From Nesterenkonia populi (lineage in GTDB: Bacteria; Actinomycetota; Actinomycetes; Actinomycetales; Micrococcaceae): a DNA stretch of 64,000 nt. Position 1 is the stretch's first letter. The number at the start of each line of letters is the position of its first letter. Made by a program: the position numbers and the translations under genes. Below are positions 37,162 through 45,514 of the stretch, one piece after another. The notes under the pieces are model-generated. The model was given only the letters and a program-made list of their open reading frames with translations, was not told the DNA's origin and searched no databases. Where the stretch lies: assembly GCF_007994735.1 (NCBI RefSeq), contig NZ_VOIL01000001.1, forward strand, positions 930,001 through 994,000, read 5' to 3'.

Positions 37162-37653
37162 TCAGCCCGGGTGAACTGTCCAGACGGAGAGGTCATCGGG
37201 GCAGGAGGCGGGGATGGATGGGTTGTCGCTCTCACCCACTGTGATGCCTCCTCCGCCGCCGACGGAGATCTCGTCCCCGACCTCGTAGGTGGCTTCTTCA
37301 AAGGTGAAGAGGCCGTCGTCGGCGGGCTCGATGCGGTCCTCAGCGAAGGAGGGGACGAAGCGTGACGACTCTCCCTCCTCATCCGAGAGCTCACCACCGG
37401 AGTCGATCAAGACGCATCCGTCCTCTTCTCTGAGCTCTCCCTCCAGCAGCGCTTCCATGCCGACTCGATCCTCCTGTGGCTCATACGTCGGCACAGGGAG
37501 AAGGCTGTCATCGGAGGTGTCAGCGGGGGAGTCCTCAGCTGGCGTGGTGCCGGCCGGCGAGTCCGCGGGGGAGTCAGGGGCGTCGTCGGCTCCGCAGGCG
37601 GCTGCGGTGGTAACGAGCCCCCATGCTGCCAGGAGTGCGAGTTTTGGCTTCAT
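37162..37653 (-). CDS. Hypothetical secreted lipoprotein
   Basis: A 163-residue protein with a signal peptide and lipobox TAAAC (Cys20), then an acidic linker of about 40 residues rich in Asp, Ser, Pro and Thr, then a small domain (EEDGCVLIDSGGEL...FTFEEATYEVGDEISVGGGG...PASCPDDLSVWTVHPG). The two cysteines may form a disulfide. I do not recognise the family. It lies between two decayed sequences and has lower GC than its neighbours. Confidence 0.6.
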   Translation of the reverse strand: MKPKLALLAAWGLVTTAAACGADDAPDSPADSPAGTTPAEDSPADTSDDSLLPVPTYEPQEDRVGMEALLEGELREEDGCVLIDSGGELSDEEGESSRFVPSFAEDRIEPADDGLFTFEEATYEVGDEISVGGGGGITVGESDNPSIPASCPDDLSVWTVHPG

Positions 37654-37834
37654 GTCGATACCGTCGTCGACTGTCCAGGTCCGTCCACGCTAACGAAGGT
37701 GTCAACGATAAGGGGCCATTTTCCATCGTCGAGACCGTCTCCGACGGTTGCTTCTCGAGTACCTTCTTCGCCGGAGGATTGCCTCTCCACAGCTTCTTCA
37801 GAGTGCCGAAATCCTTGCCTGGGGCCATTAGATA

Positions 37835-37926
37835 TGAACGAATCCGAGGGGTGTAGATGAACGATCACGAGGGGGCTTCGTGAACGTTTTCGAGGCGGTT
37901 TGGTGAACAGGTCCGAGGACTGTTCT
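37835..37926. repeat. Four tandem 23-bp repeats (TGAAC-N4-nCGAGG core)
   Basis: TGAAC recurs at 37835, 37858, 37881 and 37904, always 23 bp apart, each followed after 4 nt by an nCGAGG G-rich core and a variable tail. The variation between units shows it is not a recent slippage product. It lies in the 366-bp gene-free stretch 37654-38019, next to a minus-strand stretch (GKDFGTLKKLW) resembling the DUF4143 C-terminus. No other feature is seen in that stretch. Confidence 0.75.
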
Positions 37927-38019
37927 GGGCCGAGTGGCACCGAGAGACCAATATGAGCAGCATTCAGCGCTCCTGAGCCCTCGGATGCCGCACAGGTTGG
38001 CCTCTCGTTGCGTAGGCGG

Positions 38020-38934
38020 TCAGACCACGTCCACGGCCAGGCGGAAGCCGGTGTGGCCGAGGGTGGTGTCCGCGGTGGAGGCGGTGCGGGCGGAGGTCCG
38101 GTAGCGGCGGCAGTAGGAGGCGTGGCACATATAGCTGCCGCCGCGCATCACCGGGCGCGGATCCGCTGCCGACCAGCGGCCTGACGTCCACTCCCACACG
38201 TTGCCGGTCATGCTGTGCAGCCCGTACCCGTTGGGCGGGAACGACGACGCCGGCACCGTCCCAACGGGCGCCCCCGGGTGGTCCGGGAACTCGCCCGGGA
38301 AGGTGTTCATGCGCGGCTCCCCGTCCGGCTCACGCTCCGCGCCCCACGGGAACGGCTGCTGCTCCAGCCCGCCCCGGGACGCGAACTCCCACTCCGCCTC
38401 CGTGGGCAGCCGTGCCCCCACCCAGGCGGCGTAAGCTGCGGCATCCCGCTGGGAGACATGCGTGACGGGGTGGTCCTCCCGGCAGAGCACGGAGGAGCCC
38501 GGCCCCTCCGGGCGGAGCCAGCTGGCACCGGCCACCTGTCGCCACCAGGGCGCCTCCGCCGTCGACGGCGAGGCTTCCCGCAGCTCATCCGGCAGCAGGC
38601 CCTTGAACACCAGGGAGTCCCCGTGCCGCTCCGCGTCCGTCACATGCCCCGTCGCAGCCACGAACGTCGCGAACTGGGCGACCGTCACCGTGGTCGCGGC
38701 GATCGCGAACGGTGACACCTGCACGCTGCGCACCGGACCCTCCCCGTCCTCCGGGTACGCCAGCGGGTCCTCCGAACCCATGAGGAACGTGCCCCCGGCC
38801 AGCCCCACGAACCGCAGGTCGCTCCCGGCCACGGCCGCCAGCTCACGCACCAGGGCGGCGTCGTCGTCCAGCCCGGGCGCGGCAGCCTCAGGCACGGCGC
38901 CCTCGTTCCGGGCGGGTCCGCAGCACGCGCTCAT
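38020..38934 (-). CDS. Formylglycine-generating enzyme (sulfatase maturase)
   Basis: A 304-residue FGE-sulfatase-family protein. The fold begins FVGLAGGTFLMGSED, and RLPTEAEWEFASRGG, GNVWEWTSG and MRGGSYMCHASYCRRYR are present. The copper-binding cysteines correspond to Cys270 and Cys275, five apart as in Streptomyces FGE. It oxidises the Cys of CxPxR motifs to formylglycine in the cytoplasm. ATG 38934 is set by GGAGG 6 nt upstream. Divergent choline sulfatase, 107 bp away, carries CAPSR and is the evident client. Its own N-terminus also contains C-G-P-A-R. Confidence 0.92.
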   Translation of the reverse strand: MSACCGPARNEGAVPEAAAPGLDDDAALVRELAAVAGSDLRFVGLAGGTFLMGSEDPLAYPEDGEGPVRSVQVSPFAIAATTVTVAQFATFVAATGHVTDAERHGDSLVFKGLLPDELREASPSTAEAPWWRQVAGASWLRPEGPGSSVLCREDHPVTHVSQRDAAAYAAWVGARLPTEAEWEFASRGGLEQQPFPWGAEREPDGEPRMNTFPGEFPDHPGAPVGTVPASSFPPNGYGLHSMTGNVWEWTSGRWSAADPRPVMRGGSYMCHASYCRRYRTSARTASTADTTLGHTGFRLAVDVV

Positions 38935-39041
38935 CAGTAACCTCCACGTCGGCATCAGTCAGACAGCTACTCTAGGGGCCGGGGACGACGCCGTCTCCGC
39001 ATCTTTTCGATTTCCCGAACACCCCGAAGGAGGGACGCAGT

Positions 39042-40652
39042 ATGTCTGAAACCCCATACCCGCAGGGCGCCGGTGCTCAGATCAGCCACGACAACGGAAC
39101 TGTGTCCCCGCCGGCACGGCCGAACATCGTGGTGATCCAGGCCGACCAGATGGCCGCCCAGTCGCTCGGCGCCTACGGGGACCAGGCAGCACGCACTCCC
39201 AACATCGACGCGCTCGCGGAGGAGGGGGCGGTCTTTGACCGGGCCTACTGCAATACCCCGCTGTGCGCGCCGTCGCGGGCATCGATGATGACCGGCCAGC
39301 TGCCCAGCGAGCTCGGCTGCTACGACAACGGGGACGACTTCGCCGCGTCGGTGCCGACCTTCGCCCACCGGCTGCGCCACGCCGGCTACCACACAGCCCT
39401 CATCGGGCGGATGCACTTCATCGGCCCGGATCAGCACCACGGATTCGAGGAGCGTCTCACTACGGACGTCTACCCAGCAGACCTCGACATGGTGCCGGAC
39501 TGGAAGCTGCCCATGGAGGAGAAGCTGCAGTGGTACCACGACGCCGACTCCGTGTTCAGCGCCGGGGTCTCCAAGGCCACCGTGCAGCAGGACTTCGACG
39601 ACGAGGTGACCTGGCGGACGCTGCGCCATCTCAACGACCGGGCCCGCGCCAAGCAGGCCGCCGAGCGCGCTGGCGAGGAGCCCCAGCCGTTCCTCGCGGT
39701 CACCAGCTACATCCACCCGCACGACCCCTACGAGCCCCCGGCGGAGCACTGGGACCGGTTCGAGGACGTCGAGATCCCCGACCCGGCCCACCCGGAGGTG
39801 CCCGACGCCCAGGCCGACCCGCACACCCACCGGCTGCGGGCCATGAGCGGCTTCGACAAGAAGGACCCTTCCCCGGACGAGGTCCGGCGGGCGCGCCGGG
39901 CCTACTACGCGGCCGTCAGCTACATCGATGACCAGATCGGCGCGGTGAGGGAACGCCTCGACTACCTGGGCCTGGCGGAGAACACGATCATCGTGGTCAC
40001 CTCCGACCACGGCGACATGCTCGGCGAGAAGGGCCTCTGGTACAAGATGAGTCCCTACGAGCGCTCCTCCCGGGTGCCGCTCATCGTCGCCGGCCCGGAG
40101 CACCTGGTGCCCCGCGGGCGATTCCGGACCACCGTCTCCCTGCTGGACCTCGCCCCCACCCTCAGTGCCCTCGCCGGGACGGACGGCACGGACGCGGACC
40201 TGCCCGGCAGCCCGCTCACCGAGATCGCAGCCCAGGAGGCCGGCAGCGGCGCCGCCGAGCGCGACGTCGTCATCGAGTACCTCGCCGAGGGAACCCACCG
40301 GCCCCACCTCTCCCTGGTGCGCGGCAGCTGGAAGCTCTCCGTCTGCCCCGGCGACCCCGATCACCTCTACAATCTCGACGAGGACCCCGATGAGCTCACC
40401 AACCTGGCCGGCTCCCCGGAGCACGCCGCGCAGCTCGAGCTCATGCGCAAGGAGCTGACCACCCGGTATGACCTCGCCGACCTGGAGCAGGACGTCCTCG
40501 CCAGTCAGCGACGTCGCCAGCTGGTCGCCGAGGCGCTGGCCGCCGGCCGTCGTCGTCCCTTCGACTTCGCCCCGGACCCCGAGCAGCGCTACGTCCGCGG
40601 TGACTTCTGGGGTGCGTTGGAGCACGGCAAGATCCCGGACGAGACCCGATGA
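39042..40652 (+). CDS. betC: Choline sulfatase
   Basis: A 536-residue type I sulfatase. The formylglycine site is Cys75-Ala-Pro-Ser-Arg79 followed by ASMMTGQ. IVVIQADQM and SDHGDMLGEKGLW supply the calcium ligands. RMHFIGPDQHHGFEERLTTDVYPADL and the C-terminal RRRPFDFAPDPEQRYVRGDF are diagnostic of BetC, which hydrolyses choline-O-sulfate to choline and sulfate. There is no signal peptide, so it works in the cytoplasm on imported substrate. AAGGAGGG lies 7 nt before the ATG. Its stop overlaps a DUF202 gene (ATGA). Confidence 0.92.
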   Translation: MSETPYPQGAGAQISHDNGTVSPPARPNIVVIQADQMAAQSLGAYGDQAARTPNIDALAEEGAVFDRAYCNTPLCAPSRASMMTGQLPSELGCYDNGDDFAASVPTFAHRLRHAGYHTALIGRMHFIGPDQHHGFEERLTTDVYPADLDMVPDWKLPMEEKLQWYHDADSVFSAGVSKATVQQDFDDEVTWRTLRHLNDRARAKQAAERAGEEPQPFLAVTSYIHPHDPYEPPAEHWDRFEDVEIPDPAHPEVPDAQADPHTHRLRAMSGFDKKDPSPDEVRRARRAYYAAVSYIDDQIGAVRERLDYLGLAENTIIVVTSDHGDMLGEKGLWYKMSPYERSSRVPLIVAGPEHLVPRGRFRTTVSLLDLAPTLSALAGTDGTDADLPGSPLTEIAAQEAGSGAAERDVVIEYLAEGTHRPHLSLVRGSWKLSVCPGDPDHLYNLDEDPDELTNLAGSPEHAAQLELMRKELTTRYDLADLEQDVLASQRRRQLVAEALAAGRRRPFDFAPDPEQRYVRGDFWGALEHGKIPDETR

Positions 40653-41017
40653 GCACCCTGCCCGACTGGCAGTACCGGATTCTGGGGGAGGGCGAAGATC
40701 CCGACCCCCGGTTCACCCTCGCCAACGAGCGGACCTTCCTGGCCTGGATCCGCACCGCCATGGCACTGGTGGCCGCCGGCGTCGCCGTGGAGGCGCTCAC
40801 CCAGACCGTATTCACCGAGACCGTGCGCACCGCCCTCGCCGCCAGCCTCCTGGTGCTGGGCATCCTGCTCGCCGCCGGATCGTTCGTGCGCTGGGTGAAG
40901 GTGGAGCGGAGCCTGCGCCGTCGCCGCTCCCTGCCGGTACCTCTGATCGCCCCGCTGCTGGCCGGCGGAGTCGCGGTGGTCACCGCCGTGCTGGCCATCT
41001 GGCTCATCGCCGCCTGA
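40649..41017 (+). CDS. DUF202 membrane protein (YidH-like)
   Basis: A 122-residue protein with three predicted helices. The DUF202 signature ANERTFLAWIRTAMALVAAGVAVE is at about 25-50. Function is unknown for the family. It is translationally coupled to betC (ATGA) and followed after 7 nt by a second, shorter DUF202 protein, a pairing common in actinobacteria. The coupling to a sulfatase gene is the unusual part. Confidence 0.88.
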   Translation: MSTLPDWQYRILGEGEDPDPRFTLANERTFLAWIRTAMALVAAGVAVEALTQTVFTETVRTALAASLLVLGILLAAGSFVRWVKVERSLRRRRSLPVPLIAPLLAGGVAVVTAVLAIWLIAA

Positions 41018-41024
41018 GCCGCCG

Positions 41025-41369
41025 ATGAGCGCCGCCGCAGGTCATCCCGCCCACGAGGACCCCGGGGTCCAGCCCGAACGGACCCTGCTCGCCTGGAACC
41101 GCACCCTGCTGCTGCTGATCGTGGTGGCGGGGTTCCTGCTGCGCTGGATCCCCTACCAGGGAGCCGTGGTGCTCACGCTGGTAGGGGCCTGCGCGCTGGT
41201 TGCTCTCGGCATCCTCCTCAGCGAGCGCAGCCGCTACGCCCGTGCCGCCCAGGGCATCACGGACGAGCGGTACCCGGCCGCGATCACCTCCACGCTGGCG
41301 ATGACCGGTGCGGTGATCGGCATCGCCCTGGCGGCCCTGCTTCTGCTGCTCTCCGGGGACACGCCGTGA
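41025..41369 (+). CDS. DUF202 membrane protein, second paralogue
   Basis: A 114-residue protein with three predicted helices and the DUF202 signature VQPERTLLAWNRTLLLLIVVAGFLLRW. It probably forms a hetero-oligomer with the product of the preceding gene. Its role is unknown. It ends 10 nt before the AraC regulator gene, so transcription may continue from betC through to the regulator. Confidence 0.85.
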   Translation: MSAAAGHPAHEDPGVQPERTLLAWNRTLLLLIVVAGFLLRWIPYQGAVVLTLVGACALVALGILLSERSRYARAAQGITDERYPAAITSTLAMTGAVIGIALAALLLLLSGDTP

Positions 41370-41379
41370 GGGGTGTGCG

Positions 41380-42150
41380 GTGAGCGTCGAGGTCAGGCGG
41401 GTTGAGCCGCAGGAGGCCGAGGAGTTCGGCTTCATCATCCGAGGCATGGGGGAGCAGCTGCCTCGGCCGGTGGAGTGGGAGGAGCACGCCCACCCGTTCC
41501 ACGAGCTGCTGTGGAACCCGCGCGGAGCCTCCGCGATCGGTGCAGGGCAGCGCGTGTGGACGGTGGCCGGAGCGCACGGGCTCTGGGTTCCGGCCGGCAC
41601 GAGGCATACCGGTCGTGCCGGTGCGGGAACCCTCTACCGGGCCACGTTCTTCGACCCGGAGACGGTCGCGGCGATCTCCGAGGCTCCGGTGGGCGTGACC
41701 ATCACGCCGCTGCTCGCCGGGCTGCTGGACTACGTGGACACCCAGGAGCTCACTGAGGGGGAGCGGTCGCGCGCCGAGGCAGTGATCATCGACCTCATCC
41801 GTCCTTCCGGTCCGGAGGTGACGCTGCATCTGCCGCAGCGGGACCCTGCCCGCGGAATCGCCGAGACGGTCCTGGAGGACGTTGCGGCCGCCCCTTCCGC
41901 GGCTGAGTGGGCGCGGCGGCTGGGCATCAGCCCCCGAACCGTGACCCGCAGCTTCCAGGCGGAGACCGGCGTCGGGTACGCCCGGTGGGCGGCGGAGGCG
42001 CGCGTGCATCGGGCCCTGGAGCTGCTGCCGTCGGGGATGAGCGTCGCAGAGACCGCCGAGGAGGTCGGCTTCGCCTCGTCGAGCGCGTTCATCGCCGCGT
42101 TCAAACGAGTCACCGGCTCCACCCCGGGTGCCTTCCTTCCTCGGGAGTGA
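41380..42150 (+). CDS. AraC-family regulator with cupin N-domain
   Basis: A 256-residue regulator. The N-terminal cupin (WEEHAHPFHELLWNPRGASAIGAGQRVWTVAGAHGLWVPAGTRHTGRA) spans about 30-110 and the two-HTH AraC domain spans about 160-252 (SAAEWARRLGISPRTVTRSFQAETGVGYARWAAEARVHRALELL...EVGFASSSAFIAAFKRVTGSTPGAF). The start is GTG preceded by GAGGGG. A complete siderophore uptake cluster begins 260 nt downstream, and AraC regulators of this type often activate such clusters. The effector is unknown. Confidence 0.87.
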   Translation: MSVEVRRVEPQEAEEFGFIIRGMGEQLPRPVEWEEHAHPFHELLWNPRGASAIGAGQRVWTVAGAHGLWVPAGTRHTGRAGAGTLYRATFFDPETVAAISEAPVGVTITPLLAGLLDYVDTQELTEGERSRAEAVIIDLIRPSGPEVTLHLPQRDPARGIAETVLEDVAAAPSAAEWARRLGISPRTVTRSFQAETGVGYARWAAEARVHRALELLPSGMSVAETAEEVGFASSSAFIAAFKRVTGSTPGAFLPRE

Positions 42151-42329
42151 GCTCGTTCCAGGGCGCAGCCACGCTATGGAAGCGACCAGGCTGACTCTAT
42201 TAGGACAGTGATTGTGCTGCTAACCAGATGAGATGCACCTGACTTTCACGTCTTGCAGAAGAAGGCTTCGAGCCATCCATAGGGCGAGAGATTGTCCGTT
42301 TCGCGCAATTCAAAGTCTATAAGCATCGG

Positions 42330-42358
42330 TTGCGCCGCGAGATGATGCCTCGTACTTT
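42330..42358 (+). promoter_or_regulatory. Promoter of the siderophore-uptake operon
   Basis: TTGCGC (42330-42335), exactly 17 nt, then TACTTT (42353-42358). It lies in a gap (42151-42410) markedly richer in A+T than the flanking genes. The predicted leader is about 45 nt and ends in a GAGGAAG ribosome site. No convincing DtxR/IdeR box was found. Confidence 0.5.
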
Positions 42359-42410
42359 AACTACAGCTCGCTATTGGGGCATATTCACTTTTTCTAATCA
42401 CCGAGGAAGC

Positions 42411-43538
42411 ATGTCCGTCCAGACCGCCCAGGCAGGGGAGCGCACCCCTGTCCCGATGTCGGCCCCCGCCCAGTCGGAGGCCGACGTCGCAGGCACGCGT
42501 CAGCAACGCCGTCCTCACGGGCTGATGCTTCGCCAGAGGTCAGCTCTCCCCGCAGGGCTCGCGCTGCTGGGCGGACTGACTGTGCTGAGCCTCTTCATCG
42601 GCTCCGGTGACCTTCCTGCCGCTCAGACCGCCGCGACCCTGCGCAGCTGGGCCGCCGGGGACCTCCCCGCCGAGGCGCGCGGCACCGCCGAGCTGCTCAT
42701 CCTGGAGCGACGCGTTCCCCGCACCCTTCTGGCCCTGCTCGCGGGGGCTGCACTCGGCGTATCCGGGGTCATCATGCAGGCCCTCGCCAGAAACCCCCTC
42801 GCCGACCCCGGCCTCCTCGGCGTCAACGCCGGCGCATACACCGCCGTGGTCCTCGGCTCCGCGGTGATGGGCACCAGTGTCGGGACCGGACACGTGTGGC
42901 TCGCTGTCGTCGGCGCGCTGATCACCGCCGTCGCGGTCTATGCCATCGGAGCCTCCGGACCCATGGGAGCTAACCCAGCCAAGCTCGTGCTGACCGGCGT
43001 CTCCGTCGGCGCTGTCCTCTCCGGAATCAGCTTCGCCGTGACCTTGGCGCTCCCGGACGTCTTCGACCGGGTCCGTTTCTGGTCCGCCGGCTCGCTGCAG
43101 GGCCGCGGCACAGAGGAAATCACAGCCCTCCTGCCGTTCCTCGCCGCCGGACTGCTCATCGCGCTCACCCTCCCGCGCGCCCTGAATGCCCTCGCCCTGG
43201 GCGACGACGCCGCCTCCGCGCTCGGTGCTCGCCCCGGCCTCACCCGCCTGGCGGGGCTGTGCTCGGTCACTCTGCTCTGCGGGGCGGCCACCGCCGCCGC
43301 CGGGCCGCTCAGCTTCATCGGGCTGATGGTCCCGCATATGCTGCGGATGCTGGTGGGACCTGACCACCGCTGGCTGCTGCCGCTGAGTCTCATCGCCGCT
43401 CCGGCGCTGCTGCTCACCGCGGACATCCTCGGCCGCATCGCCGTCGCCGCGGAGCTGCCTGCGGGCGTGGTCACCGCCTTCCTGGGAGCGCCCGTGCTGA
43501 TATGGCTGACCCGACGCCGGACGGTGAGGCAGCTGTGA
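42411..43538 (+). CDS. Ferric-siderophore ABC transporter permease (FecCD family)
   Basis: A 375-residue FecCD permease with about nine helices. Typical stretches are ERRVPRTLLALLAGAALGVSGVIMQALARNPLADPGLLGVNAGA and GDDAASALGARPG, the coupling helix that contacts the ATPase. ATG 42411 follows GAGGAAG; the frame is open to 42330, but that part overlaps the promoter. First of five iron-uptake genes. Confidence 0.92.
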   Translation: MSVQTAQAGERTPVPMSAPAQSEADVAGTRQQRRPHGLMLRQRSALPAGLALLGGLTVLSLFIGSGDLPAAQTAATLRSWAAGDLPAEARGTAELLILERRVPRTLLALLAGAALGVSGVIMQALARNPLADPGLLGVNAGAYTAVVLGSAVMGTSVGTGHVWLAVVGALITAVAVYAIGASGPMGANPAKLVLTGVSVGAVLSGISFAVTLALPDVFDRVRFWSAGSLQGRGTEEITALLPFLAAGLLIALTLPRALNALALGDDAASALGARPGLTRLAGLCSVTLLCGAATAAAGPLSFIGLMVPHMLRMLVGPDHRWLLPLSLIAAPALLLTADILGRIAVAAELPAGVVTAFLGAPVLIWLTRRRTVRQL

Positions 43539-44617
43539 GCGCCGCAGCCCTCCCGCAGCAGGCGCCAGCGGACCGCTTCCGGACCCTCCGCCGAGGGGGC
43601 CTCAGCCTGAGGCTCCACCGGCGCAGCCTCATCGTCGTCGGGCTCCTCTGCGCAGCCGCACTGGCGGCGGCCTGGTGGAACATGATCAGCGGCTCGGCCG
43701 CCCTCGGCGCCGCAGACGTCCTCGCGGCGCTCACAGGCCAATCCGACGAAGGCGCCGCGCGGGTCATCCTTGACTGGCGGGCGCCGCGCGTCATCTTCAC
43801 CCTCGTCGGCGGTGCCGCGCTCGCCGTCGCCGGCGCGGTCTTCCAGTCCCAGACCCGCAACCCGCTGGGCAGTCCGGACATCATCGGCTTCTCCACCGGC
43901 GCGTACACGGGTGTGCTCATCGCCGCCTCGGTCGGCCTCAACGGCATGTGGGCGGCACCCGCGGCGGCTTCGGCGGGCGGCCTGGTCACCGGTGCTGTGA
44001 TCTACCTGCTGGCGATGCGTCACACCGCAGGCGGCCTGGGCGTGTCCGGGCTGAGGCTCATCATTGTGGGCATCGGGATCAGCATCTTCCTCGGCTCCCT
44101 GAACACCTACCTGGTCACCGTGCTTGACCTCGAGACGGCGATCTCCGTGGCGAACTGGGGAGCCGGGTCCGTGAACGACGTCGCCTGGGCCCACGCCCTC
44201 CCGCTGCTGCTGATCATGGCGCTCGCCGGGCCCGTGCTGCTCGCCAACGCCCGGGAGATGACGCTGATCGAGATGGGCGACGACGCCGCGGCAGCCCTCG
44301 GCATCCGCACCGAGCGCGTCCGCCTGGCCCAGTTCGTCTGCGCGGTGCTGCTCGTCGCAGCGGTGACCGCCGGCGCCGGGCCCATCGCGTTCATCGCCCT
44401 GGTGGCGCCCCAGCTGGCGCTGCGGCTGACCGGCACCGGAGCCGTGCAGCTCATCCCCGCCGCGGCCATGGGCGCGGCGCTGCTGACCGCCGCGGACGCC
44501 GTCGCCCGATCCCCGCTGATGCCCGCCAGCCTGCCGGTGGGCGTGGTCACCCTGATCCTCGGCGGGGCCTACCTGGTGTGGCTGCTGATCAGCATGAGCC
44601 GAAGGAGAGCCGCATGA
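43535..44617 (+). CDS. Ferric-siderophore ABC transporter permease (FecCD family), second subunit
   Basis: A 360-residue FecCD permease (RAPRVIFTLVGGAALAVAGAVFQSQTRNPLGSPDIIGFSTGA; GDDAAAALGIR coupling helix). It forms a heterodimeric channel with the preceding permease. I prefer GTG 43535, which overlaps the previous stop as GTGA; ATG 43502 in the same frame would add 11 residues and a 37-nt overlap. Its own stop overlaps the ATPase ATG. Confidence 0.88.
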   Translation: MSAAALPQQAPADRFRTLRRGGLSLRLHRRSLIVVGLLCAAALAAAWWNMISGSAALGAADVLAALTGQSDEGAARVILDWRAPRVIFTLVGGAALAVAGAVFQSQTRNPLGSPDIIGFSTGAYTGVLIAASVGLNGMWAAPAAASAGGLVTGAVIYLLAMRHTAGGLGVSGLRLIIVGIGISIFLGSLNTYLVTVLDLETAISVANWGAGSVNDVAWAHALPLLLIMALAGPVLLANAREMTLIEMGDDAAAALGIRTERVRLAQFVCAVLLVAAVTAGAGPIAFIALVAPQLALRLTGTGAVQLIPAAAMGAALLTAADAVARSPLMPASLPVGVVTLILGGAYLVWLLISMSRRRAA

Positions 44618-45450
44618 CACAGGCAGCGGAGAGAGCAGCCCACCGGCTGGCCGCGGAAGGGCTGTGCGCCGGCTATGACCAGCGCACCGTCCTCAACGGC
44701 CTGGACCTGCAGATCCCAGAGGGCTCCTTCACGGTGATCATGGGGCCCAACGCCTGCGGCAAGTCCACCCTGCTGCGCAGCCTCGCCCGACTCATCCGCC
44801 CCACCGGCGGGCAGGTCCTCCTCGACGGCCAGGCGATCAGCGCCCGGCCCGCCAAGGAGCTGGCCCGCACCATCGGGCTGCTGCCTCAGTCCTCCACCGC
44901 CCCCGACGGCATCACCGTCGCCGACCTCGTCTCCCGGGGCCGGCACCCCCACCAGAGCCTGCTGCGCCGCTGGTCCCGCGAAGACGAGGAGGCCGTGGGG
45001 CAGGCCCTTGACCTCACCGGCACCGCTGACCTCGCTGCCCGTCCTGTCGACGAGCTCTCCGGGGGGCAGCGGCAGCGCGTCTGGATCGCCATGGCGCTCG
45101 CCCAGCAGACGCCCCTGCTGCTGCTCGACGAGCCCACCACCTTCCTCGACATCTCCCACCAGATCGAGGTCCTCGAGCTCTGCACCCGCCTGCAGCAGCA
45201 GGGCCGCACCCTCGTCGCCGTCCTCCATGACCTCAACCAGGCGCTGCGCTACGCCACCCACGTGGTCGCCATGCGCGACGGCGAGATCCTCGCCCAGGGC
45301 GACCCCGCCGACGTCGGCACCTCCGAGCTGGTGGAGCAGGTCTTCGGCGTCGATGCCCGCATCATCGAGGATCCCGAAACGGGGCGTCCCCTGGTGATCC
45401 CCCGAGCACCCGCATCCGTCGGGGGCTCCGCCTCGCCGCAGGCGCCCTGA
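44614..45450 (+). CDS. Ferric-siderophore ABC transporter ATPase
   Basis: A 278-residue FepC/FhuC-type ATPase. Walker A is GPNACGKST (44-52), the signature is LSGGQRQRVWIAMALAQ, Walker B is LLLLDEPTTFLD, and the switch histidine is in VAVLHDLNQALRYATHVV. The ATG overlaps the permease stop. It powers iron-siderophore import with the two FecCD permeases. Confidence 0.94.
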   Translation: MTQAAERAAHRLAAEGLCAGYDQRTVLNGLDLQIPEGSFTVIMGPNACGKSTLLRSLARLIRPTGGQVLLDGQAISARPAKELARTIGLLPQSSTAPDGITVADLVSRGRHPHQSLLRRWSREDEEAVGQALDLTGTADLAARPVDELSGGQRQRVWIAMALAQQTPLLLLDEPTTFLDISHQIEVLELCTRLQQQGRTLVAVLHDLNQALRYATHVVAMRDGEILAQGDPADVGTSELVEQVFGVDARIIEDPETGRPLVIPRAPASVGGSASPQAP

Positions 45451-45514
45451 ACCGCTTTCCGCCCGATTCAGACCGCCCAACCACGCTGGGCCGTCCACCC
45501 TGAAGGAGAAACCC

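Noticed and set aside
37835..37926. Possible CRISPR array (regular short direct repeats)
   Set aside because: The period is only 23 bp with no spacers of normal length, the repeats are diverged, and no cas genes are present.
42181..42230. DtxR/IdeR-like box before the siderophore operon
   Set aside because: TTAGG and CTAACC half-like pieces are present but too far apart to form the 19-bp palindrome.
42330..42410. N-terminal extension of the first FecCD permease
   Set aside because: It overlaps a promoter, has no similarity to permeases, and ATG 42411 has a ribosome site.
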